This document shows, piece after piece, positions 1 to 11,060 of a stretch of 64,000 bases of DNA. The notes beneath the pieces were generated by a model that saw only the letters and a list, made by a program, of their open reading frames with translations, made no database searches and was not told the origin of the DNA. The position numbers were made by a program, and so were the translations under genes. The stretch is from Pontederia crassipes. Lineage: Eukaryota > Streptophyta > Magnoliopsida > Commelinales > Pontederiaceae. Position 1 is the first letter of the stretch, and every line of letters begins with the position of its first letter. The stretch covers positions 3,615,501-3,679,500 of the forward strand of contig JAUKPH010000023.1 of assembly GCA_030549335.1 (NCBI GenBank). The letters run 5' to 3'.

Positions 1-1205
1 TATATATATATATATATATTACACATCTGAATGTGAACTAAAAAAAATATCTTGTTTAGCAGAAAGTATTCAACATCTCTAAAGGGGTGCTTTTTTGAGG
101 TAACATATCTGAAATTTCTCCATTTTCTGACACTGTTCTAAAATTACATGATTCACCACATTGCCTTATTCACATGCACCAAACTGTTGGCAATGTTTCT
201 GCCTTAGGAGACTAGCATCTATCTTGATTGCAACCTAATTGACAATTTCAAAATCACTTTAAAATAAGAATATATATATTTTTGTTTATTAAAGGAACCA
301 ATGTGAAACGCAAGTAAATAACTTTGTGAAGAAAGCAATATACATTATTGGTAACTTAAATGGTGACAATTGTTTTAGTGGAAACCTAATTTTCAGTAAT
401 CTGAAATGTTAGCTAAATGATTTCTAAATTGTTTGAAAAAAAAACTCGTATTCCTTCTGCTAGTAGTGAACCTACACTATATATTATGCTCTTTTCCATG
501 CTTGTTGCAATCTGTTTGGCAGTCTCTATTGGCTTATTCCGGATTGGATGACAACTAGTTTTTGGTAGTCACCTGTTTACACTGGAAATAGCCCATCGAG
601 AACCCCCAAACTGTGTTACGCATCTATGATCTAGTACTGCATTCGTCGCCAGACCTCTGCTGCAGTGGGGCAGCCGCAAAAGAGGTGACTGTTGGCCTCC
701 TCTGCAGGTGGTGTTCGTGTTTGGCGCCAATCTCACCCGGTACCATGTTTTTGTATCTAGCAAGTAGTATAAAGTTTATGATCTTGTGCTAGCCTAACAA
801 CTTTTGCTCATGCATTACATTATCTAGACATAAAAGCTTTATTTAATTACTTTATCACCCACCTCTCACTTAAGGTGTACATGTTAATTTTGAGTTATTT
901 AAAATAGTATCATTTCAATGTCATGATTGTTAACATTGTTACTCTGCCTATGTGACTTTTTGGAGGTACCTATACAGATATGTATGACATTTTTCTACTT
1001 GTCCCTGGTATTGAAGTGCACCGCTTGTTCATAAACTTCAGTCATACAGTGACTTGGTTCTTTCTTCGAATGAATTGTTTCAGGATCATAAAGATCGCCT
1101 CATGAATTGGTTGTTGTTTTCACTTTCTATTATGGCTATTGGCGCATTCTCCAACTTTATGGGTACATTCAGTTCTATCATCCCTATTTCTGAATCGTAT
1201 CTATT
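1..1205 (+). repeat. Inverted duplication, left arm block 1
   Basis: The stretch is repeated in reverse complement at 22375-23575 with only scattered substitutions and short indels. For example, the sequence around 60-130 and its partner around 23460-23540 align base for base over long runs. It contains an old L1 zinc-finger fragment and the first of two HGSNAT-like exons, so both existed before the duplication. The match runs to base 1, so the arm probably extends beyond the window. It begins with a TA dinucleotide run, which the other arm also has. Confidence 0.9.
569..763 (-). pseudogene. L1-type LINE fragment, zf-RVT domain
   Basis: On the minus strand, one frame reads EEANSHLFCGCPTAAEVW, the second half of the zinc-binding domain (zf-RVT) that follows reverse transcriptase in plant L1 LINEs. 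The consensus pattern is CxLC..DxHLFxxCxxAxxVW. The open frame at these coordinates is a shifted shadow of it. Only about 180 bases survive, with no neighbouring reverse transcriptase. The inverted copy at 22845-22960 keeps the first cysteine pair better (CGLCESAEEA). Confidence 0.7.
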
Positions 1206-1367
1206 CATTACGATTTGTTGGTCTCTCAGTTCGCTCAAAGATGCTTGAGACTGAAACATATTGAAATCTTTGTAGGAATTCCTCTCAACAAATCACTATA
1301 CACAATCAGTTACATGTTGCTAACAACAGGTTCAGCAGGATTTACATTTTGCGTTCTATACATATTG
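1084..1367 (+). pseudogene. HGSNAT-like acetyltransferase, two exons
   Basis: Two exons can be read. Exon A (1084-1162) follows a tttcag acceptor and ends at a gt donor; it encodes DHKDRLMNWLLFSLSIMAIG and continues to FSNFMG. Exon B (1276-1367) follows tttgtag and ends at gtgagt; it encodes IPLNKSLYTISYMLLTTGSA and then GFTFCVLYIL. The phase across the intron is consistent (ATG G|GA). Plant heparan-alpha-glucosaminide N-acetyltransferase-like proteins are multi-pass membrane proteins with a similar stretch (PLNKxLYTxSYxxxTxGxAxxxF). The assignment rests on that remembered motif and on hydrophobicity. I could not find the upstream or downstream exons in the next 5 kb, which is filled by LINEs, so I treat this as a gene fragment. 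A real gene spanning the window edge is possible. Confidence 0.6.
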
Positions 1368-1627
1368 GTGAGTTCCTGATATTTGAAATACTGATATTTT
1401 ATCTTGGTATATGCAATAAATTTCATGCATGCGGGTGGAACTTTGCTCTATTGTAAGTTTAGAGAATAGTCGTCATGATACCTCATTGATTAAATAACTG
1501 CATAGATTCCTGTGAGTCACCACTGTAGATTTGTGCCAGTTCAACATATCTTCATTGTTTCATAATGGTTTATTCTTTGTGTCCTGAGCTTGAAAGAAAA
1601 TAATACGCAAGAATAAGTTGCTAGTTT

Positions 1628-3700
1628 GGATTTCTTTTTTTTTTTCAAAGAAAAATAGGATGTTGAGATTGAGTCAATCATCCATTTATTAAAATTTTAG
1701 TTATAGGTTACAAGAAGGAATGTACAGAGTCACAAGCACATATCATAATTCTCTCCAGTCTTTAATATGTCGCCGGGTTGTTAGCACCATATTCTCCACA
1801 TAAACCCTGTCGCCACTGAACAATTTGTTGTTGCGTTGTTTCTAACAACAACAACAACAAAGCCTTATCCCACTAGGTGGGGTCGGCCCGCTTAAATGTT
1901 CCTCTCTTCCTAAAACAAGTGTTGATAATCTTAAGGTCGTATGCTAAAGAAAAATCAATAATAGTTTGTCCTTCCTCATTCAACTCCCCAAAACCAAAAC
2001 CACCATGAATCCTTGCATGTGGTCCTACTTTTTTACCAACATGTCCATTAAGGTCTCCCCCAATATAAACTTTCTCGGTTGTTGGTATACTTTCAATCAA
2101 ACTCTCCATATCTGCCCAAAACTTCTCTTTAAGATGTGATTCTGCTTCTACTTGGGGTGCATATGCACTAATAATGTTCATAGTCTCCTTTCCAACAATT
2201 ACTTTTACAGATATGATTTGATCCTCAATCCTTTTAACTTCCACAACATTCTTCCTCCATTCTGCATCCGCGATAATACCAACACCATTCTTTCCCTTTA
2301 CCTTACCTGTATACCAAAGTTTGGAACCATTTAACCTAATCCCTTTACTTCCCTCTCCTACCCATCTAGTTTCTTGCAAGCATAAGATACTAATCTTACG
2401 CTGGTCCATTACTTGTGCCACCTCGAAGCGCTTCCCATTCAACGTCCCAATGTTCCAAGAGCCCAATCTGACCTTAGTCTCATGAACTAGCTTTTTTAAC
2501 CGCCTCCGTCCATTAGTGTGCGGTAGCCCTTGCTCATTTGACACTGCATTCAGGCACAAATGGTCCATAATACAGCTATAGATGTCACCCTTTTGTTTGA
2601 TGATACATATGTATGTAGATCCTGATCTACATCACCAACACCCCTGAACGATGCCCAGAATCTGTCTTCCGATGTCGAGTCCAATGCCATCACGCCCAAC
2701 TCAGACCACACTCGCCTGGACCACACACACCCAAAGAACAAATGTCCAGAATCTTTAATGTCGTGTGAGCTGAAGACACATGACGAATCCTCAGCAGGTG
2801 CCCAACACATTCGACGAGCCTTCGTAAGCAAGCGACACCTTCGGAGTAGCCAAGCAAATATCCGAATTCGTAGTGGGACTCTCAGTCACCAAATAAGTCT
2901 ACAGTCCATGACTACTGCATCATATGGCTGCTGGTCCGAACCCTCCAGCAGTTTGTACACCCTTGTCACGTTGAACTGTCCAGAAGCCCAAACCCATCCA
3001 TCCATTTCTCCTGGAATCACTCTGAGCGCTAGACAATCAAGAAGGCTCAACAGATCCATAGTCCTTTGGTCAGATAGTGGAGATCTGAACATAGGCATCC
3101 ATGACCCCTCCCCAGTGTTATTCCTATCACCACACCAACATTGAGAAACCATTGTCCTTTGATCACCTGCTAAAGCAAATAAGCGAGGATACAGGCCTGA
3201 TAAAGTACTCCGGTTTGTCCAGTTATCCTCCCAGAATCGAAAATCAGTACCATCACTTAGCTCTGCTAAGAAAAGAGGTTTGATCTTGAATAGTGTCTTT
3301 GTGAGACCCCTCCTGAATGACGAACAGCCGTGGACAAGATTAGCCCTTGATTCCCAGGAGAGGGTTCTACCATGGCAAGCAGTAATAACAGTCCACCATA
3401 AGTCCTTTTTGTCACCCATAATCCTGTACCCATTTGGACAATAAAGCAATATTCATCTACCTAGTATGTTGTATTCCCAGGCCACCGGCACTCATCAGAT
3501 GACACACATTCTCCCATGCAACTAGAGCAACCTCTCTTCTGAGTTCCTGAATGCTTTCAGAAAAATTGTCTTTGGAGTTGGTCAATGCGTTTGACAACTT
3601 TTTCAGGCATCCAGAGCACTGACAAAAAGTAGACGGGCATGGCAGAGAGTACAGATTTGATAAAAACTAACCGCCCTCCTCTAGATAATAACTAATCTCG
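1628..3700 (-). mobile_element. L1-type LINE 3' half, split by RTE
   Basis: Read on the minus strand from 3700, the remnant shows the RT thumb region (SRGGRLVFIKSVLSAMPVYF, then WMPEKVVKRIDQL). A linker follows (TACHGRTLSWES, DGTDFRFWEDNW), and then the zf-RVT zinc-binding domain (2550-2831, CVFSSHDIKDSGHLFFGC). It ends in an A-rich tail, seen as a T run at 1628-1648. The 5' part, endonuclease and the RT catalytic centre are missing. Stops and frameshifts are present. An RTE fragment (1841-2555) is nested between the zf-RVT region and the tail; the L1 sequence continues on both sides (LWTIC... then ARNNATTN). Confidence 0.85.
1841..2555 (-). mobile_element. RTE LINE copy with internal deletion
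   Basis: The minus-strand element starts at its 3' end with an (AAC)n repeat and the conserved terminal block also seen in four other copies here (gccttatcccactaggtggg). After about 40 bases it jumps directly to the endonuclease region. An open frame at 1873-2568 encodes most of an APE-type endonuclease (LGSWNIGTLNGKRFEVAQVM, ILCLQETRW, SAYAPQVEAES, GGDLNGHVG). The whole reverse transcriptase is missing and so is the 5' leader. No target-site duplication was found. It sits inside the L1 remnant, so it is younger than that element. Confidence 0.85.
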
Positions 3701-5068
3701 AGATTGGAATTCTGTGGTTGACAGAGTAGAAAAAAGACTTGAAGGATGGTGCTCACAGGCTATTATCACGTGAAGGCTGACACTGGTGCGGTCAGTCCTA
3801 TCGTCCATCCCTATTTATTATGTCAATTTTTTAGATGCCTCAAGGGGTCATCCAACGGATTGATTCACTTCGTTGAGGCTTCTTTTGGAAAAACAAATGT
3901 AATGCAGGCAGAGGGATGCATTTGGTGGCCTGGTCAGAAATATGTCGACCAACATCAGAAGGAGGATTAGGGATTCAAGATCTTTGGACAATGAATACTG
4001 CTTTAATAACAAAGTGGGTGGCTCGGATAATGGGGTCAAGGCAAGATACTTGGCTGTTAGTTATTACTGCATGTTATGGCAGAATGCTTTCATGGGAACA
4101 GAGGCAGGAAATTACACAAGGGGCTTCAGCGTTTTGGAGAAGCATTATGACAGTTATGCTACGAGTTAGACCATTCTTTGAGGCAACACTAGGAGATGGA
4201 AAGGATTTTCGATTTTGGATGGATCCTTGGCCATCCGGGGAATCACTATCAATCTCTTTTCCAAGGCTTTATGTGATAGCTGAGAATAAACAGGCAGTAG
4301 TCGCTCAATATTGGTCAGGCAACTTCTTCAACGACGGCGTATGGACTCGGTTAGTAGCCCACCTATCTGATAACCGGCTTGAGGATCTTCTTTCACTAAT
4401 GGAGCGTCTCCAGGGACAGGATAAATGACACAAGGGAAGACTCTTGGATTTGGAAAGCTGGTCATTTCTATGTTCGAACAGTTTATAAAACTCTGAATCT
4501 AGAGAGCTTCACCACAGATGAAGAGCTTAAAAGAGACTGCTGGCTCCTTTGGGGCATTAAAGTTCCTATCCATCTTCGGGTATTTGCATGGCTATTGAGG
4601 AGAAACAGGCTGCCTACTCAGAAGTACAGAATGAAATGGACCACAAGAATGAACACCGCTTGCGTCTTCTGCGAAGACAACATGGAGGATATAGATCACC
4701 TTTTCTTCAGCTGCCCAATAGCACGAAAGACATGGCAGGATTCTGGATGTGATTGGTTAGATGTGAGCTCTGTGATAGCATTCTGGCGATCATTTAGACA
4801 AGGCGGACATGGTACCAATTTGCAGGTATATGTATAAAAAAGACAATGAATCAAAGCAATTGCGGTTTTATGGGCGATATGGCGACAACGCAATGATTGC
4901 ATTTTCAAGGGAGAAAAATGTTATTGATAATGTATCTAATAGCAGCTAGAAACTTGGCGAGTGAGTGGGCGAGATTATAAGATATGTTGTAATAGATACA
5001 AGTTTTTATAATGAATAAAAAATGGATGTGAGCACCTGGTTCACATCCTTTATCTTCTCAAAAAAAAA
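3690..5068 (+). mobile_element. L1-type LINE 3' half, head-to-head
   Basis: The plus strand encodes the end of an L1 reverse transcriptase and its C-terminal region: WNSVVDRVEKRLEGWCSQ, MPQGVIQRIDSLR, SEGGLGIQDLWTMNTALITK, DGKDFRFWMDPW. A zf-RVT domain follows (4595-4837; CVFCEDNMEDIDHLFFSCP, then ARKTW). The element ends in an A run at about 5060-5068. Open frames at 3746-4428 and 4595-4837 are separated by stops. It belongs to the same broad family as the minus-strand L1 next to it but is clearly a different copy, with its own tail. Both are truncated at about the same part of the RT, where they meet at about 3690-3700. Confidence 0.85.
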
Positions 5069-6742
5069 AGTCATCATTTGTGGACTCGAGGAAGTAATGA
5101 AGATGAGTAAATAGGGCACAAAGAAGTATCACATAAAAACACTGCTCTGAAGGATTGTGATCATTCTGGGATATCTATCTATGATAAAAGTTAACCTAAT
5201 AGTTTCTAAGCTTTAATTAGTCTTTTCTTCCTATTCAATAATCTTAAACAAAAGCTGACTATCTCAAACTACATTTTGTTCAACAGATCAATTTATTATA
5301 TTTATGCAGTGAAAACAAAGGATACTCCAGGTTGACCTGCTGAAAATTTAAAATGTGCCATTGCTGGAAAATGATCATGAACTCAGTATTCTGGTTGTGT
5401 TATCAATTCACATTTTAAAAATTCTTCCCTTCATTCCATTATCATGGTCATCACTGAACTTTATGATTTCATAAAATTTGCTTTGCATGTCTAAATAGAT
5501 TCTAGTTGTAGCTGCCATACCTTAATGATTCGACAACCTTATTCTGTGTTATATTGTCTTATTTTCAGGTTCATTTGATCATATCGCTTCTTCAATAATT
5601 ATTTAACATTTACTTGGGATCATATTTATCACTGTGGTAACCATTATTTCTGAAAGCTCATATTTTTCAGAGCTTACCGGTTCTATGTAAATTCACTAAT
5701 ACGAGTTATTGCTTTTATTTTTTTTTTCCCAATACCTCATTTTCATATTCCTTAGATAATTTGTTATCTTTATTTATCCAACATGGAATACATCTTGGAT
5801 CCAACAGTTGGTTATAGTGTATGTGATTTGGGCTAATTTTTAAGCATTGATGTTTGTTTCCTTTTTTTCCTTTTCCAATGGAATTGAAATGTGCTTAATT
5901 TTACATTTATGTTCATTTATTTTGCTATAATCCTCAAACTTTTCAAAAGAACATGTCCATAAAAATACTCTCTATTCTTCAAACTGGAAGATTTACCAAC
6001 GAGATACATCGATTTTATTGTAGGAAACATCCAATAAATTCGAAAATGGAATAGCCATGGAACTGACGTTATTTATTGTTTCTTTTAGGGTTATTGTTTC
6101 TTTTAGGGTTATTGTTCACAGTTCAACTGATCCAAGCAACCTATCTGTTATGCTCTATCTTTTCATTTTTTTTCTAAAGAAACTATATATTTTTAATATC
6201 ATGTAGAAAAATTGATTAGTCTCCGCATTTTATACAAGGAACTGAGAAAATAGAATACACACATTCCCATATCAATGACAATCATTAAAACGCGCATAAA
6301 CTGATTCTTCACAGTGAACGTCAAGTGATTAACATGTAATTCTGTAAATAAATATAAATGTATTTGGCAAGCGATTCAGATGTTGTAAAGGTGAATGTGC
6401 TGGGAAATTCTCATTAAATAAAGAATTTTCTAGATTGCGTCTATAAGATTTTTTATTTGTCTACCAGTTCTCGACTTGGTATGCAGTGGGATTATGTCAA
6501 AACAAATTCGTATATGGTTGCATACATTATCTAACATGTTATTAAGTATGCCCTCTCTCAAACTGAATAATCCCGGAGTTCAGTTGGTTGCAACTTGGGG
6601 TTATTCACATAGCTCTTTTGTTCAGAAAAAAAAAATAGTGGTTTTATGTCAAAGAAAATAGGATCGAGGTGCGTAAAACTTCAGTTAGCTTTTGCATTGA
6701 CAAATGGCTTTTATAATTGAATGTAATTTGTGTCTTATTTGT
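5069..6742. other. AT-rich DNA, no gene recognised
   Basis: There is no convincing exon or transposon protein here. A short direct repeat of about 19 bases (ttattgtttcttttaggg) occurs in tandem at about 6070-6112. The segment is absent from the right arm of the inverted duplication. It might hold introns of the HGSNAT-like gene. Confidence 0.5.
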
Positions 6743-7535
6743 TTATAAGTTTTATTTTTGTCATAAACTGTCCAGAAGAAGAAACATAAAGACTATCCTG
6801 AGTGGTGTATGCTTCGCGGACTTGCCTAAATGTGCATATGCATAATGCATTTTCGGTAATGACCGGTAGTCTAAGAGTATTATTGGTACAGCATGTTATG
6901 AGGGATCACTTTTGATATGCTTTGCTTGAACTACAGTTGGTGCAATCAGTTGAAAATTGAGAGACACAAAATGTATCATTCTGTTGAAAGAATGCTGTTG
7001 GCAGGTTTCGGTTTCTTCTTCTCTTCCTCGACCAGTAAAAAATAACAAAGTGAATCTTATAAATTATTTGTGATTGAAGAAATGTTGGGCTTGGCATATG
7101 AATTATCTTTCATGTCCAGCATTAGCAACTTCTTGTATAATCTTTTTTTTTTGTGCATCTCCGGAGAGAGGCCTCCCGTGTCTAGGTCTACTATAGCACC
7201 TAATCACAGTTGTGATCCTTTTTGTTATAATTTGGTAGTAGTCAATTTTATAAAGCATTTGTATTCGGCGTTATCATTTTGTTTTAAGAATATTTGGTAT
7301 TATCTTATGGATTGCTTTGATCTATATCACCCAGGTGTTGTGTCTGCAATGTCCACTGGGTAAAAAAGGTTTTCGGGCTTGCTTTTCTGATGCAATGGTC
7401 AAAGACAATGTCCACCGAACAGATGATCCATATGACATCGACAGGCGTGGGCACGTGTCTTTGAGAGAAGCTGGTGGACCTGGATATTTATATTTTAATT
7501 TCTTCCACCATCTGATACTTAAAAGCTAACACCCT
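6743..7535 (+). repeat. Inverted duplication, left arm block 2
   Basis: This matches 21401-22228 in reverse complement at high identity. Small open frames (7070-7363, 7317-7529) occur in both arms but resemble no family I know and contain frame breaks between arms. The right copy has about 30 extra bases near 21445-21475, made of a partial duplication of its own sequence. The match stops at 7535, shortly before the RTE derivative. Confidence 0.88.
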
Positions 7536-7562
7536 CTATGTAACATCCTAAACAAATTCAAA

Positions 7563-7746
7563 CAAACAACAACAACAAAGCCTTATCCCACTAGGTGGGG
7601 TCGGCTACATGGATCATACGACGCCATTCCGCTCTATATTCGTTGATCCATGTTCATAAGATTCGACAGGATTTTATGCTGGCTGTCGGGGCCTAACACA
7701 ACCCTCCTCCTTTATTCGAGCTTGGGACCGGCTATAAAATATCTCC
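7563..7746 (-). mobile_element. 184-bp RTE deletion derivative with TSD
   Basis: The left end carries the RTE 3' terminus ((AAC)n, gccttatcccactaggtggg, through cattccgctctat at about 7632). It is fused directly to the RTE 5' leader (attcgttgatccatgttc through the 5' terminal ggctataaaatat). About 3 kb of coding sequence is missing; the junction lies at a shared 'tat/at'. The unit is flanked by a perfect 17-bp direct repeat (7546-7562 and 7747-7763, beginning tcctaaacaaattc), so both ends are true insertion ends. It has no coding capacity. Confidence 0.9.
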
Positions 7747-7763
7747 TCCTAAACAAATTCAAA

Positions 7764-8759
7764 AAATAAAAAAAAACAAGGTAAAGCCATGCGCACTTAG
7801 CCCAACAGCCCACCACGCCAAAAGACCCTGTCATCTTTTCATTAGCATCATCTTCAGTTCACTCTCTCATCTTTTCTTTCATTCGGCCAATAGTGACGAG
7901 TTACGGTAACTAGGTTACTGTAGTTACTGTAGCAACCGTAAGCATAATTCCTTCCTCTCTCCATTGAGCCATTAGCATAGTGTTAAACTTTCTTTTGTGT
8001 GGACAGCAAGAGGGAGCTAGAGGAAAAAGAAAAGAAGTTAGGATTTAAGATTTTGCTATCAAGGTATATTGAGGGGATTCAAACCCTAATCACTCTCTTA
8101 ATGACGTGTGTTTTTATAGATTAAGAGATATTAATGTCAAACTAGGTCTTATTAAGATATGATTAGGGAATGTGCATTTGATAACTCATGTTTCTTAGGA
8201 TTACTATTCTATTGCTATCCATAATTAGAATGCCATGTGTTTCATAGCTTAATGCTCTATTGCTCATTATACTTAGTATTAGAAAGTTTATTGTTGTTAT
8301 GTTAGCTCATCATGAATTGCCTAAAGCCTATGTACATTTATGAACTTGATTAATATGTTCGATGATTTTATGAAAGCCTATGTACATTTTATGTGGTTCA
8401 TGATTAGGGTATTGAATATGTTAAGAAATATCTTATATGATGTTTGGAAGTCAATATGTGTTCAATATGTCAACGTATGAAAGATTAGGAAGGAAATGAT
8501 GTAAAAATCGTGTATTTGTCGTCTCAGAACGGACGACCGATTCATTATCGGTCGACCGTTCTGGAGATAAATAGAGTCTCGCACTCCGTCCAACGATCGA
8601 CCGATACATTAACGGTCATCCGTTTTGGAAGGGTCGTTACATTCTGTGACTAGCGGGCGAACGAACGCCCTATTTCGGTCGTCCGAAAGCCATGTAACGG
8701 TCGACTGATATACCAATGGTCGTCTGAAAGCCATCACATTCTATATACTTCAAGTGACT
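7764..8759. other. Unassigned DNA with dyad-rich block
   Basis: No coding sequence is recognised. Between about 8520 and 8720 the DNA is dense in short palindromic motifs built on cggtcgaccg, gaccgat and atcggtc, able to form small hairpins. Similar motifs occur in retrotransposon LTRs and recur at 56780-57140, so this may be a decayed LTR. That is inference. It lies only in the left arm of the inverted duplication. Confidence 0.4.
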
Positions 8760-9021
8760 GATATACTGGCGGCCGATCCGAGCGCCTGGCGGCCGGATTG
8801 ACCGCAGGTGCGCCGATCCGGTCGCAGGCGCCGGATCTGACCACACCGTTCATTCCCGGCCACAAATCCGGTGATTTTTCCGTATTGTCGGATCTGACCC
8901 GGAACTGAATCCGACCGGGTCCGGGTCCGGTACCGAGTCAAAAACTTTTTGACCCGACATAATTCGGGTTGGGACCGGGTCCGCCGAGACCCGGACCCGG
9001 TCCCGGATTTGCTCAACCCTA
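8760..9021 (-). mobile_element. hAT-like element end fragment
   Basis: This GC-rich segment ends in tttgctcaaccct, nearly the same terminus as the hAT-type element at 25576-26488 (tttgctcaagccta). The internal motif gacccgacataattcgg is also shared, as are stacked gacccggac subterminal motifs. Only the end nearest 9021 is identifiable; the opposite terminus was not found. The bases after it, aaaatgac, match aaaacgac at the equivalent place in the right arm, where no such element is present. Confidence 0.6.
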
Positions 9022-9832
9022 AAAATGACACAACTATGCAGAGTCACCTGCCTGGCGGCCTCCATGATTTGCTCTGCCAGATTGGTGCTTAGCTGGCCGA
9101 ACCTCAATGGCTCTCCCATGAAAGCATTGGATCCTTTGGGAGACCATCTTAGCCTCCTATATATCTTGTAGTCTATGTTGCATAGGTATAGGTATGGTAC
9201 CGGTACCCGATACGGGTACGCGGTACGTTAATTTTTTAAAATTTAGGGTATGGGTACGTTATATATAATATATAAATTTTATATAAAAATAATATATAAT
9301 ATAAGAAATTAAGCTATAATGATAAATAACAAAGTTATTTTGCAAAAAGATATCATATTTCTATTAATATCAAATAATCTATCACATCATATTTTTTGTC
9401 TTTAATTAAGGCAACAAATAAAAAACCTAATTAAATAGCATTAAGTCTTGCCATGAGAAAATCAAATTATATTGCAAATCAATTTTCTTTTTTGTTCTGC
9501 AGATCCCCACTCCATTTTCTCTCCATTCCACTTGTCTCACTTTTTCTTTGTCCCATTATCCTCTCTTTTGTATCACCGAACCCTTTGTTATTTCTCTCTC
9601 CTTTCTCTAGTTCGGTGACTTCGTTCTTCTTGCTTTTTTTTTCTTTGGCTTCTCTCTTCTTCCATTCTTGTGCTTTGCAAACTATGTTTTAACATAAGCC
9701 AGGAGTACCCAACGTACACTGCGTGTACCCGTACCCGGTACGTACCGGGTATGGGTACTTCAGTGTTTTTGCATGTACCCATGCTTCATAGCTTGTAGTT
9801 AATTATCCTTTGTGTAGTTAAATCTTGCCTTC
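9022..9832 (+). repeat. Inverted duplication, left arm block 3
   Basis: Bases 9022-9172 and 9792-9832 together match 20895-21072 in reverse complement. The match is interrupted on the left by the 619-bp element at 9173-9791. The similarity stops at 9832, where L1 5' sequence begins, so this is the inner edge of the duplicated segment. Confidence 0.85.
9173..9791. mobile_element. hAT-type non-autonomous element with 8-bp TSD
   Basis: The ends are imperfect inverted repeats: ctatgttgcataggta at the left and ctatgaagcatgggta on the complementary strand at the right. Subterminal blocks rich in ggtacc/ggtacgtacc occur near both ends. It is flanked by the 8-bp direct repeat cttgtagt (9165-9172, 9792-9799), the hAT superfamily length. 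The matching place in the right arm near 20920-20945 has a single uninterrupted copy. No transposase is encoded; the pyrimidine-rich open frame at 9453-9692 looks like low complexity. Confidence 0.85.
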
Positions 9833-9839
9833 AACTCCC

Positions 9840-11060
9840 TGATCACCTTCAAGGCGATGGGCCAGCTCGTGAGTGGAATCATGGGTGCCCTCGCCTTTCC
9901 TTAGCCGATCTCTACAGCCCCGTCCCCAGCGATCGCCACCGGGGACGCCTTCCTTTCCTTCCTTTCCTCCCTCCCCCTCCACCCTCCCCTCCTTCCCTTC
10001 TCTCCTCTCTTCGCCAAGTTCCTCAAGCCTTCCTTCACTTCCTCAACTTTCCCCTATTTCCTCTTATCTGCAATGGCGATCCCGCCCACTGGTCGGTCGT
10101 GGGCGGATACTGTCCGCGGAAATCGTCCGGCCGCGCCAGTCCCTATGACGGCTCGACAGCTACGTGAGATCAAAGAGAGTGTTACTGAAGAAGTCGTCAT
10201 CCCGGCGGACGATACCCAGGGTCGTGAGCAGGAGCTGCGGCTGTGTTTATTGGGACGATATGTCAGAGATTTGGCTTCGTTACAGGCGGAGCTCCCACAA
10301 CTGTGGGACACGACTTCCCCGTGGAGCTTCTCGAAACTGGGTAACTCCTTCATCCTCTTTAAATTTGCTAATGAGGCTGACTGCTTGCAGGTGCTCATCG
10401 GCGGTCCCTGGGAATTCAAGGGACATCTTCTGTAGGTGGCACAGGTTTCCCCCTTCTTTCGGCCGGACGGAGACTGTTCAATGGCTACGCTCCTCTGGCT
10501 CCGTTTTCCCGGTCTTCCACTTGAGCTGAGCAATCCCTGCTCCTTGAGAAGAATTGTAGCATCCTTCGGTGTCCCGCTGCGCGTTGAGGACGTTCCGCTG
10601 GACACCCCAAACTCTCCTGCTCGTGCTTGTGTCGAGGTAGACCTCACAGTGCCAATTAAGCAAGGTATCTGGATCCGGTTACCGTCCGGCGATGGCTACT
10701 TCCAACAGGTAAAATATGAAAATTTGCCATTATTCTATTTCCGTTGCGGCCTCGTTGGCCGTAGGTTCGAGCACTGTTCTTCGACTCCGATGACCCAGCC
10801 TGGCGAGGGGAGCTCGATGATCAAGCTGTTCGGCCCCTGGCTTCGGGTTGCTGGGGTGCGTCGACCTCCACGGCGCCCGCCTGGCCCGTCCTTCGATCTC
10901 AACCGGCCGGCATCGGGCATTGCCGGTGCGGGAGGGGACGAGGAGTCACGTGACATGCAACGGTTGCCTAGCCTGCATTAGGGACCACCGGCGCAACGGC
11001 TCGCTACGGCTCAGGGGGCCACGTCATCAATCCATGGGTGCCCGCTGATGTGTCGCAACA
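9840..11060 (+). mobile_element. L1-type LINE 5' fragment (ORF1)
   Basis: A GC-rich leader (about 9840-10072) with pyrimidine tracts is followed by the L1 ORF1 frame and then by decayed sequence to about 11060. Endonuclease and reverse transcriptase are absent. It begins immediately inside the edge of the inverted duplication and abuts a gypsy fragment of opposite orientation. Confidence 0.75.
10073..10981 (+). pseudogene. L1 ORF1 protein (DUF4283, zinc knuckle)
   Basis: The frame starts at ATG 10073 (MAIPPTGRSWADTVRG) and is open to 10981 except for one TAG at 10433-10435, where the family would be expected to have a coding residue. Residues about 45-180 show the DUF4283 pattern of plant L1 ORF1 (ELRLCLLGRYV, LGNSFILFKFANEADCLQVL, GGPWEF, LLWLRFPGLPLE). 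A decayed zinc knuckle follows (YFRCGLVGRRFEHC; the first cysteine and the histidine of CX2CX4HX4C are lost). ORF1 proteins bind element RNA. With the in-frame stop and broken knuckle this copy is almost certainly non-functional. Confidence 0.8.

Noticed and set aside
1628..5068. Twin-primed single L1 insertion (5' inversion)
   Set aside because: Both halves have their own zinc-binding domain and 3' tail, whereas twin priming inverts only an upstream part of one copy.
9873..10148. Proline/serine-rich ORF upstream of L1 ORF1
   Set aside because: This is a pyrimidine-tract leader sequence read in one frame. It ends inside the better supported ORF1.
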